DNA from: Pseudomonas frederiksbergensis
GTDB taxonomy: Bacteria > Pseudomonadota > Gammaproteobacteria > Pseudomonadales > Pseudomonadaceae
NCBI RefSeq assembly: GCF_003732275.1
Contig: NZ_MOBM01000012.1
Location: forward strand, 248,001-312,000
Length of the DNA stretch: 64,000 nt
Reading direction: 5' to 3'
Part shown: piece after piece, positions 48,364-57,353 of the stretch
How positions within the stretch are numbered: the stretch's first letter is position 1
How the letters are laid out: every line of letters starts with the position of its first letter
The notes under the pieces: generated by a model
Seen by the model: only the letters and a program-made list of their open reading frames with translations
What the model was told of the DNA's origin: nothing
Database searches by the model: none
Program-made: the position numbers and the translations under genes

Positions 48364-48399
48364 AAAAGGCCCGCATGGTTGAACATGCGGGCCTTTTTT
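48364..48399 (+). terminator. Terminator after the PA2817-like gene
   Basis: AAGGCCCGCATG (48366-48377), a 6-base loop, CATGCGGGCCTT (48384-48395), then a run of T. Confidence 0.95.
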
Positions 48400-48437
48400 G
48401 TGGCATTGCCGAGTGATGTGGTGGTTGGGCTGCCGTC

Positions 48438-48530
48438 TTCGCGAGCAAGCCCGCTCCCACAGTGGATTTCTGTCATACACAGAATCTGTGTCCACTGAGG
48501 ATCAAATGTGGGAGCGGGCTTGCTCGCGAA
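48438..48530. repeat. Inverted REP pair (REPIN), GTGGGAGCGGGC class
   Basis: TTCGCGAGCAAGCCCGCTCC starts at 48438; the inverse unit ends at 48530. The spacer contains a further dyad AGTGGA/TCCACT. It lies between convergent genes and runs up to the LysR stop. Confidence 0.88.
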
Positions 48531-48538
48531 AGGGCTCT

Positions 48539-49537
48539 TCAGAGCAACCCATCACTCTCGGGCAACTCATACTCCGCCGCGACCTTACCTGAACCACTCA
48601 ACCTCCCCGGCCTGCTCAAGGTCGGCTCCTTCTCCAGGCATTCCACCAGATAGTCGATAAACACCCGTAATTTGGGCGGTAGATAGCGCGTTGGCGAATG
48701 CAGCAACCAGGCGCCTCCGTGATAGGACGCCAAAAAAGTCCAGTCCGGCAGTACCTGCACGATCAGCCCTTGTTCCAGCGCATAACGGGCGGTGAAGTAC
48801 GGCAGGCTGCCGATTCCGATGTGTTGCAATACCGCGCCCAGTCGCACGCCCGTGTGGTTGGCGGCATAACGTCCGCGTACGCCAACGGTCACGGCTTTGC
48901 TGCCTTTCTTGAATTTCCAGCGCGCATCGCTCGGGGTTTCGCCCAGATAGATGCAGCTATGGTTGAGTAAGTCGTGGGGATGAGTTGGCGTGCCGTGTTC
49001 GGCCAGGTACTGCGGCGTTGCGCAGAGCAAATGATCGATGGTCAGCAACTGTCGCCCCACCAGCCCTGCAGGCGGGCAATCGGTAATACGGATCGCCAGA
49101 TCAACGTTATCGTCGATCAAATCCACCTGACGGTCCTCGAGCAACAACTCCACATTCACTTTGGGATAGCGCCGCAGAAATTCCGGCATGTGCGGATGAA
49201 TCACGAATCGCCCGACGGCCTTGGGCACGCTGACGCGCACCAGCCCTTCCGCTTCATGGGTGAACTGACCGCTGATTTCCATCACCGACTTCGCCGCGCT
49301 GACCATCTCCTGGCAACGCTTGAACACCTCTTCGCCACCGTCACTCAGGCGCAGCTTGCGCGTGGTTCGTTGCAGCAGCCGCGTGGCGAGCGCCTTCTCC
49401 AGCCGAGAAATGCTGCGACTCACCGCCGAGGGTGAAGAACCTAATTGACGCGCGGCTTCGGAGAAACTGCCGGTCTCGACAACTTTGACGAAAATCGCCA
49501 TTTCACCGAGCAGTGGCAGGGGAAGATTTATGCTCAC
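48539..49537 (-). CDS. LysR-family transcriptional regulator (divergent from AlaX-like gene)
   Basis: Regulator of 332 residues. The winged helix is within MAIFVKVVETGSFSEAARQLGSSPSAVSRSISRLEKALATRLLQRTTRKL. The effector domain is of the CrgA/DhcR-like subclass (RFVIHPHMPEFLRRYPKVNVEL, DLAIRITDCPP). A C-terminal tail of about 30 residues is longer than usual. It is divergent from the AlaX-oxygenase-LysE genes, with a 90-base gap, the usual layout for a LysR controlling its neighbour. Confidence 0.87.
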   Translation of the reverse strand: MSINLPLPLLGEMAIFVKVVETGSFSEAARQLGSSPSAVSRSISRLEKALATRLLQRTTRKLRLSDGGEEVFKRCQEMVSAAKSVMEISGQFTHEAEGLVRVSVPKAVGRFVIHPHMPEFLRRYPKVNVELLLEDRQVDLIDDNVDLAIRITDCPPAGLVGRQLLTIDHLLCATPQYLAEHGTPTHPHDLLNHSCIYLGETPSDARWKFKKGSKAVTVGVRGRYAANHTGVRLGAVLQHIGIGSLPYFTARYALEQGLIVQVLPDWTFLASYHGGAWLLHSPTRYLPPKLRVFIDYLVECLEKEPTLSRPGRLSGSGKVAAEYELPESDGLL

Positions 49538-49627
49538 AGCGCAACAGTCCTTTGATGATTGAACGGATTATCACGCAATTCCACGGTTCATATAATAAAA
49601 ATAGAAACTTTAATAAGAGCATGGAAT

Positions 49628-50254
49628 ATGACGCTTCGCCTCTTCTTCCATAGTGATGAGCTCAAGGCCAATGTGGAAGTCCTGGAATGCACACCCCAGG
49701 AGAACGAATTCACTGTGGTGCTGCGGGCCACACTGTTTCATCCCCAAGGCGGCGGGCAATCCTGGGATACCGGCTGGATCGGCGAAAGCCAGGTACTGCG
49801 CGTGGTTCAGGATCCGGACCGGATCATCCATTTTGTCGACCACCCGGTAAAACTCGGCATGACTCAGATTCGGGTCGACGAGCAACGCCGCCAGTTCAAC
49901 ACGCGCATGCATTCGGCGGGGCACTTGATTGGCCACTTCGTCCAGGCGATGGGCTGGATGCCGATCAAGGCTCATCACTGGCCGGATGAAGGACGTGTCC
50001 AGTTCAAGCCGGGTGATAGCGCACAGGAGGTCGATGCCCAAATGATTCAACACGGCATCACGCAATGGATCGCCCATGACCTGCCGCGCCTGACGTCGTT
50101 ACGCGAAGGTGCCCGGGAAATCGGTTTCGGTGAACTGCCCGCCTACGGCTGCGGCGGCACCCATGTACGGAGCCTGAAGGATTTGGGCACGGTCACGATT
50201 GCTTCCCTTTCACAGAAAAAGGGAACGCTGTCAGTCCACTACAGCGTGGATTGA
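49628..50254 (+). CDS. Alanyl-tRNA editing protein (AlaX-like)
   Basis: Stand-alone editing domain of 208 residues that hydrolyses mischarged tRNA(Ala). The zinc ligands are present: H-x-x-x-H in MHSAGHLIGH and C-x-x-x-H in CGGTHV. The N-terminal part TLFHPQGGGQSWDTG is the glycine-rich motif of AlaRS-type editing domains. ATG 49628 begins conserved sequence; an out-of-frame ATG lies at 49621. It is the first gene of a plus-strand run with a 2OG oxygenase and a LysE exporter, and divergent from a LysR gene. Context suggests protection against a non-canonical amino acid; that is inference. Confidence 0.88.
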   Translation: MTLRLFFHSDELKANVEVLECTPQENEFTVVLRATLFHPQGGGQSWDTGWIGESQVLRVVQDPDRIIHFVDHPVKLGMTQIRVDEQRRQFNTRMHSAGHLIGHFVQAMGWMPIKAHHWPDEGRVQFKPGDSAQEVDAQMIQHGITQWIAHDLPRLTSLREGAREIGFGELPAYGCGGTHVRSLKDLGTVTIASLSQKKGTLSVHYSVD

Positions 50255-50347
50255 GCATTTGGGCGATGTCGGCCCCGTCATCGCCTGACGCCGGGGGAGC
50301 CTGCGTTCGCGGGCTCTGTTGACTATCTGATAGATGGACCTAAAGAC

Positions 50348-51118
50348 ATGATGCTTGACGTCGAGCGTCTCGATGAGACGTGCATACAAAAACTGGCCAA
50401 CGAAGAAGTCCTCGCCATCCGCGTCAAAGGCTTGTTGCCTCGGCCGCTGGCGATCCAGATCGGCGACAAGATCCTCGCCCCCGGCTTCGAAGGCTACATC
50501 AACGCGCCGAGTATCGGTCGCATTGGTATGGCGTTTTATGAAGCGGAAAACCAGCCGCTGCTGATCGAGGACTATTTTGAGCGCGCCACCAGCAATATCG
50601 CCGAATTGCGCAGCCGTTGTGCGCCCTACTCCTCTCCTGTCGACACGCTGCGCTGCATGCTCGACGAGTCCTGGCCGGCAGGGGCGCATCTGGAGAATCT
50701 CTATGGCCGCAAGATGTATGTGGGGCTATCCCGGGTCGTGAAGCCCGGGGTGTGCTTCCTCGCCCATCACGACATTTTCGCCAAGGATGCCCCGGACAGC
50801 TTCCAGGCCAGAAGCCTGGAAGCGCAGTTCGCCTGCAACGTCTATCTGAACATGCCGACCGAGGGCGGCGCGTTGCAGATGTGGGATCACGACATTTCCC
50901 CGGATCAGTTCGACGAAATGCGTGGCGACAGTTACGGCATCGACCCGGCCTTGCTTGGCCCTCCGACCCTGGAGATTCGTCCTGAGCCGGGTGATTTCAT
51001 CATGTTCAATTCGCGCTGCATGCACTCGGTGACCCCGGGTGTGGACGACCCGCGATTGAGCCTTTCCTTCTTTGTCGGCTATCGCGGCAATGCTTCACCC
51101 CTGACTTTCTGGAGCTGA
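50348..51118 (+). CDS. 2-oxoglutarate/Fe(II)-dependent oxygenase
   Basis: Oxygenase of 256 residues with a jelly-roll core. The iron facial triad is visible as H-x-D in FLAHHDIFAKD and His in NSRCMHSVTPG. The 2-oxoglutarate-binding Arg is in DDPRLSLSFFVGY. The presence of Asp rather than Ala/Gly in H-x-D argues for a hydroxylase, not a halogenase. The N-terminal 60 residues (MMLDVERLDETCIQKLANEEVLAIRVKGLLPRPLA region) are helical. The start has two adjacent ATGs. It is followed by the LysE gene after one base, so they are translated together. The substrate is unknown; a free amino acid is plausible from the neighbours. Confidence 0.82.
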   Translation: MMLDVERLDETCIQKLANEEVLAIRVKGLLPRPLAIQIGDKILAPGFEGYINAPSIGRIGMAFYEAENQPLLIEDYFERATSNIAELRSRCAPYSSPVDTLRCMLDESWPAGAHLENLYGRKMYVGLSRVVKPGVCFLAHHDIFAKDAPDSFQARSLEAQFACNVYLNMPTEGGALQMWDHDISPDQFDEMRGDSYGIDPALLGPPTLEIRPEPGDFIMFNSRCMHSVTPGVDDPRLSLSFFVGYRGNASPLTFWS

Positions 51119-51119
51119 G

Positions 51120-51758
51120 ATGTTTTCGAATTACCTGGGCGAGTTTCTGGCGCTGGCAACGATCCACTTTCTGGCCGTGGTCGCCCCCGGACCGGACTTC
51201 GCCGTGACCATCCGCCAAAGCGTGCGTTTCGGCCGTTTAGTGGGCATCTGCACGGCGCTGGGCATCGGTGCGGGCATTTCCGTGCATGTGCTTTACACCT
51301 TGCTCGGCGTCGGCGCGCTGATGCACACCACGCCCTGGTTGTTGACGGTGGCCAAGATCGTGGGGGGTGCCTATATCTTGTACCTCGGCGTGAGCCTGAT
51401 ACGCAGCAAACCCAAATCGGCAATTGAAGGCGACAAGGGTGCAGAAGCGTCAGCGGAACGGCAGACCTTGTTCAAGGCCTTCAGCACGGGGTTTCTGACC
51501 AACGCCACCAACCCCAAGGCCACGCTGTTTTTCCTGGCGATCTTCACGACCATCATCAGCGCCTCGACACCGCTGCAGATTCAGGCGCTGTACGGGCTGT
51601 GGATGTGCTTCGTGAATGCCTTGTGGTTCGTGATCGTGGCGCTGTTTTTTTCCAGCGCGAGGGTGCGATTGCTGTTCATGCGCATGGGGCACTGGTTCGA
51701 ACGGACCATGGGGGTGATCCTGATTCTGTTCGCTGGCCGGTTGATTCTGTCGATGTAA
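51120..51758 (+). CDS. LysE/RhtB-family amino-acid exporter
   Basis: Inner-membrane exporter of 212 residues with six hydrophobic segments. It starts FLAVVAPGPDFAVTIRQSVRFGR, which is the family signature, and has ATNPKATLFFLAIFTTII in the middle. ATG 51120 follows the oxygenase stop by one base. Members export amino acids and analogues. Pairing with an oxygenase and a tRNA-editing protein suggests export of a modified or toxic amino acid. Confidence 0.9.
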   Translation: MFSNYLGEFLALATIHFLAVVAPGPDFAVTIRQSVRFGRLVGICTALGIGAGISVHVLYTLLGVGALMHTTPWLLTVAKIVGGAYILYLGVSLIRSKPKSAIEGDKGAEASAERQTLFKAFSTGFLTNATNPKATLFFLAIFTTIISASTPLQIQALYGLWMCFVNALWFVIVALFFSSARVRLLFMRMGHWFERTMGVILILFAGRLILSM

Positions 51759-51793
51759 AACAAACGGCCCGCACAGTCTGACTGGCGGGCCGT
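51758..51793 (-). terminator. Terminator of the oprD-like gene
   Basis: ACGGCCCGC (51764-51772) pairs with GCGGGCCGT (51785-51793), with an inner CAGT/ACTG stem. Read on the minus strand it is followed by TTTGTTTT. It can also slow transcripts of lysE on the plus strand. Confidence 0.8.
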
Positions 51794-51824
51794 CGACTCA
51801 TTACTTGCTTGATAGCCCAGACAT

Positions 51825-53066
51825 TTACCAAAGCGCCAGGGTATAGCTGACGATCAAGCGATTCTCATCCAGATCATTGCCAAAGTTCGAACGCACCGAC
51901 GCGTTGCGCCATTTAAAGCCCAAGCCTTTCAACGTACCGTCCTGCACCACGTAAGCGATATCGGTGTTGCGCTCCCACTCCTTGCCTTCACCCGCAGCAC
52001 TGCGCTGCACGTTATCCCCCGAGACGTAGCGGGTCATAAAGCTCAACCCCGGTACACCCAATGCGGCGAAATTATAGTCATAGCGCGTTTGCCAGGAGTG
52101 TTCGTCAACGTTGGCGAAGTCATTGATCTGCACGAAGTTGACCAGGTACGGATCGCTGCGTCCGATGTACGGAAACGGATCGTCGCCGCTCATGCGCTGG
52201 TAGCCGAAGCCCAACGCGTGACCGCCGAGACTGTAGGTAAACATCGCACCGAGAGCCTGATTGTCGAGGTCACGAAAGTTGCCATCTTCGGCACTGCGCG
52301 CATAACGCACGTCGCTCTTGAGCGACTGACCGGCCCCCAGATCCAGCAGGTGGATCAATCCGAGGTAGTTTTGCTGGTAGATATTTTCCAGTTTGCCGTA
52401 GCGGTACTGCGCTGTCAGGTTCGGCAGGAATTGATAGTCAGCCCCGGCGAACTGGAATTTGTCGCTTTGCCCGCCGATGCGATTGGCAGTCATGTCCTGG
52501 TAGTCAGTGGAATCGACAAAATTGATCTGTGTGAGTTGACCGGCGGTGAGCTTCAAACGGTCGATTTCCTGCACATTGACCAGGCCGCCTTTGAAAGTTG
52601 ACGGCAACAGACGAGTGTCGTTGGAATTCACCACCGGATCCTTGATCTGCAACGTCCCCAGCTTCAGGGTGCTCTTGGACAAGCGCACTTTGGCGGTCAG
52701 GCCCAACTCGCCATAGCGATCCTGCGAGCCGCCCGACAAATCCGGCGGCAACAGATTGGTGCCCGCCGTGCCGCCGCCGGAGTCCAGTTTAAAACCGGCC
52801 ATGCCCAGCGCATCCAGACCAAACCCCAGCGTGCCAGCGGTATACCCGGACTCCATCCGCAACAGAAAACCCTGTGCCCATTCCTCGGCTTTGTCTCGCG
52901 AGCCGTCCTGGCGGAAATCGCGATTGAAGTAAAAGTTGCGTGCCTCCAGGCTTCCCTTACTGTCGGCAATGAAATCCGCCTGAGCGGCCGGTGCGCCGAG
53001 CAAGCTCAAGCCGAGCAATGTGCCGACCGGGAGGTACAACCGTTGGGTGGAAAGCGAATAGTGCAT
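51825..53066 (-). CDS. OprD-family outer-membrane porin
   Basis: Outer-membrane substrate-specific channel of 413 residues. A signal peptide ends near LLGAPAAQA-DF (about residue 31), followed by SLEARNFYFNRDFR, typical of the OprD/OpdK family, and a C-terminal beta-strand ending in TLALW (aromatic end). Its length matches the family (about 420). The MFS gene lies 120 bases upstream on the same strand. Together they suggest uptake of one organic acid. The specific Opd subgroup was not resolved. Confidence 0.88.
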   Translation of the reverse strand: MHYSLSTQRLYLPVGTLLGLSLLGAPAAQADFIADSKGSLEARNFYFNRDFRQDGSRDKAEEWAQGFLLRMESGYTAGTLGFGLDALGMAGFKLDSGGGTAGTNLLPPDLSGGSQDRYGELGLTAKVRLSKSTLKLGTLQIKDPVVNSNDTRLLPSTFKGGLVNVQEIDRLKLTAGQLTQINFVDSTDYQDMTANRIGGQSDKFQFAGADYQFLPNLTAQYRYGKLENIYQQNYLGLIHLLDLGAGQSLKSDVRYARSAEDGNFRDLDNQALGAMFTYSLGGHALGFGYQRMSGDDPFPYIGRSDPYLVNFVQINDFANVDEHSWQTRYDYNFAALGVPGLSFMTRYVSGDNVQRSAAGEGKEWERNTDIAYVVQDGTLKGLGFKWRNASVRSNFGNDLDENRLIVSYTLALW

Positions 53067-53186
53067 GCCGTGCTCCTGTTACGGACGCGAGCGAGCCCTC
53101 TCGGGGGCGTTGCGATCGCGACCGATGTTTGTCGATTAGCAATGGATCAGCGACGTCTGGGCACAATTGCCCAGACGTGTCGGGGT

Positions 53187-54481
53187 TCAGGATTCGAGTT
53201 GGCGACCGCGGGTTTCCGGCAGGCTTAACGCGGCCAGAATCACCACGCCATAGGCACCGGCAGCGAAGATTCCGATCCCCGTACCAATCGGCAACGTTTC
53301 GCTCAGCGCACCGATGAACAACGGAAACAGCGCGGCGATGGAGCGCCCGGCGTTATAGCAAAAGCCCTGGCCCGAACCGCGCATGCGGGTCGGAAACAAC
53401 TCGGTCAGAAAAGCCCCCATGCCAGCAAAAATGCCCGAAGCGAAGAAACCCAATGGAAAGCCCAGCCAGAGCATCCAGGTGTTGTCGATGGGCAGTTGGG
53501 TGTAGGCCAGAACGATCGCCATGGAGCCGACGGCAAACAGGATGAAGTTCTTCTTTCGGCCGATGGCATCGGTCAGCAATGCACTGGTCACATAGCCGAT
53601 GTAGGAGCCGACGATCACCATCGCCAGATAGCCGCCAGTGCCGAGCACGCTCAGGCCTCGCTCGGTTTTCAGGTAGGTCGGCAACCACGTGGTGATCGCG
53701 TAATAACCGCCCAGCGCACCAGTGGTCAGCAACGAAGCGCGCAGGGTGGTACTGAGCATCCGAGGCGCGAAAATTTCGAAGAAGGCCCAACGCGAATCCT
53801 TTTCAGGCTTGGCCTTGCGCTCAATGCAGGCCTGCTCGAAGGTGTCCGACTCCTTGACCAGTCGGCGGATTACCAATACGAATAGCGCTGGCACCAACCC
53901 GATCATGAACAGCGCCCGCCAGGCCTCTTCCGGTGGCAGAACGCTGAATAATCCGGCGTAGAGCAGTGCCGTAAGCCCCCACCCTAGCGCCCATCCGGCC
54001 TGCACCATGCCCACTGCCTTGCCACGATCCTGGGAGCGAATCACTTCGCCAATCAGCACCGCACCCGCCGTCCATTCACCACCGAAACCAAAGCCCATCA
54101 AAGTCCGGGCCACCAGCAGTTGCTCGTAGTTCTGTGCCAGTCCGCAGAGGAAGGTGAAGAAGGCGAACCACAGCACCGTCAGTTGCAAGTGCGCACCCGA
54201 CCGATGCGGTCGGACAGTATTCCGGCGACCCAGCCACCCGCCGCCGAGGCCAGCAGCGTGCAGGTGCCGATCATCCCGGCATCGCCCTTGGAGATGCCCC
54301 AGGTGGCGATCAGGGTCGGAATGACGAAACTCAGCATCTGTGTGTCCATGCCATCCAGGGCATAGCCGATCTTGCAACTCCAGAAGGTACGCTTTTCATT
54401 TTTCGACAGGGGGCCGTACCAACTGAACGGGCCGGTGCGGCCCGAACCTGAAAGCACGTGGTCAGTCATGGTCTTTTCCAT
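53187..54481 (-). pseudogene. MFS transporter gene with a single-base frameshift
   Basis: Two overlapping frames form one 12-helix major-facilitator transporter of about 431 residues. The N-terminal frame from ATG 54481 (AGGA upstream) reads to AGILSDRIGRVRT and then hits a stop after CN. The other frame continues LQLTVLWFAFFTFLCGLAQNYEQLLVARTLMGFGFGG to the C-terminus. Adding one base at about 54186-54191 (GTGCGCACTTGCAACTG on the minus strand) would restore RVRTLQLTVLW. The DRIGR motif and GGEWTAGAVLIGEV place it near the metabolite:H+ symporter group. It is either a recent inactivation or a base-calling error. Confidence 0.82.
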
Positions 54482-54631
54482 GGGAGTTCCTGCGGCAGCA
54501 AGCGAAGATGACGGACACGCCTCATTATTTTTTTGTGAAGGCGTTGTCGTGGGGGGCAGACGCAGTGGCTGCGTCGTGGAGCGGATTCTTCGCGTCAAGG
54601 CCAAACTGCGTCAAACGGGAAAAAAACGGGG

Positions 54632-54660
54632 TTATGCATAAGAAAATTTGATACCCCCGG
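54632..54660. promoter_or_regulatory. Candidate regulator sites between MFS and LysR genes
   Basis: The palindrome TTATGCATAA (54632-54641) is followed by TACCCCCGG (54652-54660). The latter, read on the minus strand as CCGGGGGTATCAA, recurs as CCGGGGGTAACAA at 55704. The 263-base divergent gap is where a LysR protein would bind. Confidence 0.4.
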
Positions 54661-54744
54661 CGACGAACTCTGGAGTAACAATTACTGCACCCCCACCACG
54701 GTTCTCTGTGGAAAAACAGTGAACGCCCTACAACGAGAACCGCC

Positions 54745-55692
54745 ATGAACCTCAAATTTCTCGAAACCTTCGTCTGGGTCGCACGCCTGCAAAGCTTCAG
54801 CCTTACCGCCGAGAAAATGTTCAGCACCCAGGCGGCTATCTCCAGCCGGATTGCCTCGCTGGAAGAAGAGTTGGGCCTGCGTTTGTTCGTGCGCGATTCG
54901 CGCGGCGTGTCGCTAACGCTGGAAGGCCTCAAGGTGCTCGACTACGCCGAGCAGATGCTCGAGGTTCAGCGAGCGTTGAAACACTCACTGGACAACACCA
55001 ACCCGCAACAGGGCCTAGTGCGCATCGGTGTGATGGATACGGTGATCCACACCTGGCTCAGCCCGTTGATGTCGACCCTGATGCAGACCTTCCCCGCCGT
55101 AGAAATCGAGATCACCGCAGACGCCGCACGCAATCTGTGCGATCAGCTGCAAAAGGGCTATCTGGACATCGTGTTCCAGACGGACCTGATCCGCCACGAA
55201 AGTGTGCGCAACCTCGAACTGGCGCACTACCCCATGCACTGGATCGCCGCCAGTAACTCAATCTATGCCCGCCCCTATGCCTCACTGACCGAAATGGCCA
55301 GTGAGCGCATCATCACCTTCGTCAAAAACTCCCGGCCGCATCAGGATGTACTCAACCTGCTGCACGCCCACGGCATCAGCACGCCACGCGTCAGTTGCGT
55401 CAACTCGGTGTCGGCCATGACCCGGCTGATTCGTGACGGCTTTGGCATTGGCGCCTTGCCGGCCGCGCTGGTGGCCAAGCCCTTGGCCAGCGGCGAGCTG
55501 ATTCAGCTGGAACCGGGCACTCGCTTGCCGCAGCTGGATGTCGTGGCTTCATGGCGCGCCGGCGTCGGCCTGGAATTGATCGAAAGCATCGTCGACATGA
55601 GCCGCCAGGTGGTGTCCCAATACGCAGCGGATGTCGGCCCGCTTAGAATGGTTCCGGCACCCGGTCTCAACCGCCGACGGACTCTTGAATAA
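54745..55692 (+). CDS. LysR-family transcriptional regulator
   Basis: Regulator of 315 residues beginning MNLKFLETFVWVARLQSFSLTAEKMFSTQAAISSRI with an intact helix-turn-helix. The effector-binding domain is ordinary (VRIGVMDTVIHTWLSPLMSTL). It is divergent from the MFS transporter and followed by the DUF1445 gene, so it probably controls both sides. The shared CCGGGGGTA sequence in both gaps supports this but is not proof. Confidence 0.87.
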   Translation: MNLKFLETFVWVARLQSFSLTAEKMFSTQAAISSRIASLEEELGLRLFVRDSRGVSLTLEGLKVLDYAEQMLEVQRALKHSLDNTNPQQGLVRIGVMDTVIHTWLSPLMSTLMQTFPAVEIEITADAARNLCDQLQKGYLDIVFQTDLIRHESVRNLELAHYPMHWIAASNSIYARPYASLTEMASERIITFVKNSRPHQDVLNLLHAHGISTPRVSCVNSVSAMTRLIRDGFGIGALPAALVAKPLASGELIQLEPGTRLPQLDVVASWRAGVGLELIESIVDMSRQVVSQYAADVGPLRMVPAPGLNRRRTLE

Positions 55693-55703
55693 CTTTTTGT
55701 TGT

Positions 55704-55716
55704 CCGGGGGTAACAA
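55704..55716 (+). promoter_or_regulatory. Second copy of CCGGGGGTA motif before DUF1445 gene
   Basis: CCGGGGGTAACAA lies 68 bases upstream of the DUF1445 start and matches the inverted copy at 54648-54660 in 12 of 13 positions. It also overlaps a small dyad TTGT-CCGGGGGTA-ACAA. Confidence 0.4.
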
Positions 55717-55783
55717 CATTCCTGGTTGGACGCCATCGTCATGGTTTTCTAAAAAGGGTCATCGAACCTGAAGAGTTGCCGTG

Positions 55784-56587
55784 ATGAGCCAATCCACCCT
55801 GTCTTTCGAACAACTGAAGCACAGCGTTCCACTGGCCCTGCGCCAATGCATCGCTGCCGGACAATATCGGGGCCACACCAGCGGCTTGGCCCAAGGTCGG
55901 GTGCAAGCCAATATCGTGATTCTGCCCAATGATTGGGCTAACGAGTTTCTCCGGTATTGCACGCTCAATCGGCAGGCTTGCCCGGTGCTCGACGTTACCG
56001 AACCGGGTGATCCGTATTTTCGCAATCTCGGCACAGCCATTGATATCCGCCACGAGGTGTCCCGATACAGGGTCTATCGCCATGGCGAACTGAGCGAAGA
56101 ACCGTCGGATATCGGGCATTTGTGGCAGGACGATCTGGTGGCCTTCGCCATCGGTTGCTCGTTCTCCTTCGAACAACCGCTGCTGGATGCCGGCATCACC
56201 CTCAGGCACATCGATCTGGGGCGCAATGTCGCCATGTACCGGACGAACATAGACACTCGCCCTACCGCGCGCCTGAGCGGCAAGCTGGTGGTGAGCATGC
56301 GCCCGATGAAGGCCGCCGCGGCGATCCAGGCGATCCAGATCACCGCACGCATGCCCAACGTCCACGGCGCGCCCGTGCATATCGGTGATCCGGCGCTGAT
56401 TGGCATCGATTCACTCAGCAGCCCGGACTACGGCGATGCCGTGCCAGTCGAAGCCGACGAAATCCCGGTATTCTGGGCCTGCGGTGTGACCCCGCAATCG
56501 GTGGTGCAAACTTCACGTCCGCCGCTGTGCATCACCCACGCCCCCGGCTGCATGCTGGTAACGGATGTTTTGAATAGCGCTTTGTAA
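55784..56587 (+). CDS. DUF1445 putative hydro-lyase (D-glutamate cyclase-like)
   Basis: Protein of 267 residues of the UPF0317/DUF1445 family, annotated in relatives as putative hydro-lyase and related to D-glutamate cyclase. Recognisable segments are [53 protein letters not shown] and [15 protein letters not shown] 55784 follows an in-frame GTG at 55781. Neighbouring OprD, MFS and LysR genes suggest a small catabolic unit for an organic or amino acid. The exact reaction here is not established. Confidence 0.82.
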   Translation: MSQSTLSFEQLKHSVPLALRQCIAAGQYRGHTSGLAQGRVQANIVILPNDWANEFLRYCTLNRQACPVLDVTEPGDPYFRNLGTAIDIRHEVSRYRVYRHGELSEEPSDIGHLWQDDLVAFAIGCSFSFEQPLLDAGITLRHIDLGRNVAMYRTNIDTRPTARLSGKLVVSMRPMKAAAAIQAIQITARMPNVHGAPVHIGDPALIGIDSLSSPDYGDAVPVEADEIPVFWACGVTPQSVVQTSRPPLCITHAPGCMLVTDVLNSAL

Positions 56588-56669
56588 ATGAGTGCGGGCT
56601 CGCGTGGAATAGTAACGTGAGCCTTGGATTAGACTGTTTTCAACCTGATATGGATGCCACGGAAAAACA

Positions 56670-57227
56670 ATGAACACTGCTCAACAATCGATTCGACAGT
56701 ACATAAAAGCCAAGGACGGTAACCGCCCCCATTTGTTGCGCCAGGCCTTTGCGCCAGACGCGATCCTGGACATGGTCGTGCACACCGGGTCTATCTCGTT
56801 TCCACCCCACGTTGAAGGCCTTGGACCTATCGGCGATGTGCTGGTCAGGCGATTCGGCCAGACCTTCGAAAACGTCTATACCTTTTGCCTGGGACTCCCA
56901 CCAGAACCAGAGGCCAAAACATTCCAGTGCAAATGGCTGGTCGGCATGTCCGACAAGAGCTGCGGCGAAGTCCGAGTCGGTTGTGGTCTGTATGAATGGC
57001 AGTTCAGCCCCGAGTCGGGGCTTGTCGAGAGGCTCACTATCACCATTGAGCACATGAAAACCCTGCCGGCGACTGATCTGCACTGCATCATGGAGTGGGT
57101 ATCACATCTGGATTACCCATGGTGCAGTTCGCAAGCGTTAGTGAACAATGCTCCTGACATAGACACCCTTGAAGAGGTGATCCAGTACCTTACAGCCAAT
57201 ACTCCAATCCGCACCTCGCAAGTGTAG
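56670..57227 (+). CDS. SnoaL/NTF2-like protein of unknown function
   Basis: Cytoplasmic protein of 185 residues. The start NTAQQSIRQYIKAKDGNRPHLLRQAFAPDAILDMVVHTGSISFP (in part) has the form of a SnoaL-like cone fold: a helix, then AFAPDAIL. The central CKWLVGMSDKSCGEVRVGCGLYEWQF would form the sheet. Several such proteins are polyketide cyclases or isomerases, but no catalytic residues are certain here. It stands alone before a terminator. Sequence composition is ordinary. Confidence 0.65.
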   Translation: MNTAQQSIRQYIKAKDGNRPHLLRQAFAPDAILDMVVHTGSISFPPHVEGLGPIGDVLVRRFGQTFENVYTFCLGLPPEPEAKTFQCKWLVGMSDKSCGEVRVGCGLYEWQFSPESGLVERLTITIEHMKTLPATDLHCIMEWVSHLDYPWCSSQALVNNAPDIDTLEEVIQYLTANTPIRTSQV

Positions 57228-57325
57228 AGCTACACAATCAGTCGTATTCAGCTTCCTGGTCATATCCCGCCAGATGCCATTGTTACTATTGGTCAGCCTT
57301 CGAAAAGTACAAACCGGTACGCCTG

Positions 57326-57353
57326 AAAACGCCACTCAATGAGTGGCGTTTTT
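57326..57353 (+). terminator. Terminator after the SnoaL-like gene
   Basis: AACGCCACTC (57328-57337), loop AAT, GAGTGGCGTT (57341-57350), then TTT. It lies 100 bases beyond the gene stop. Confidence 0.9.
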
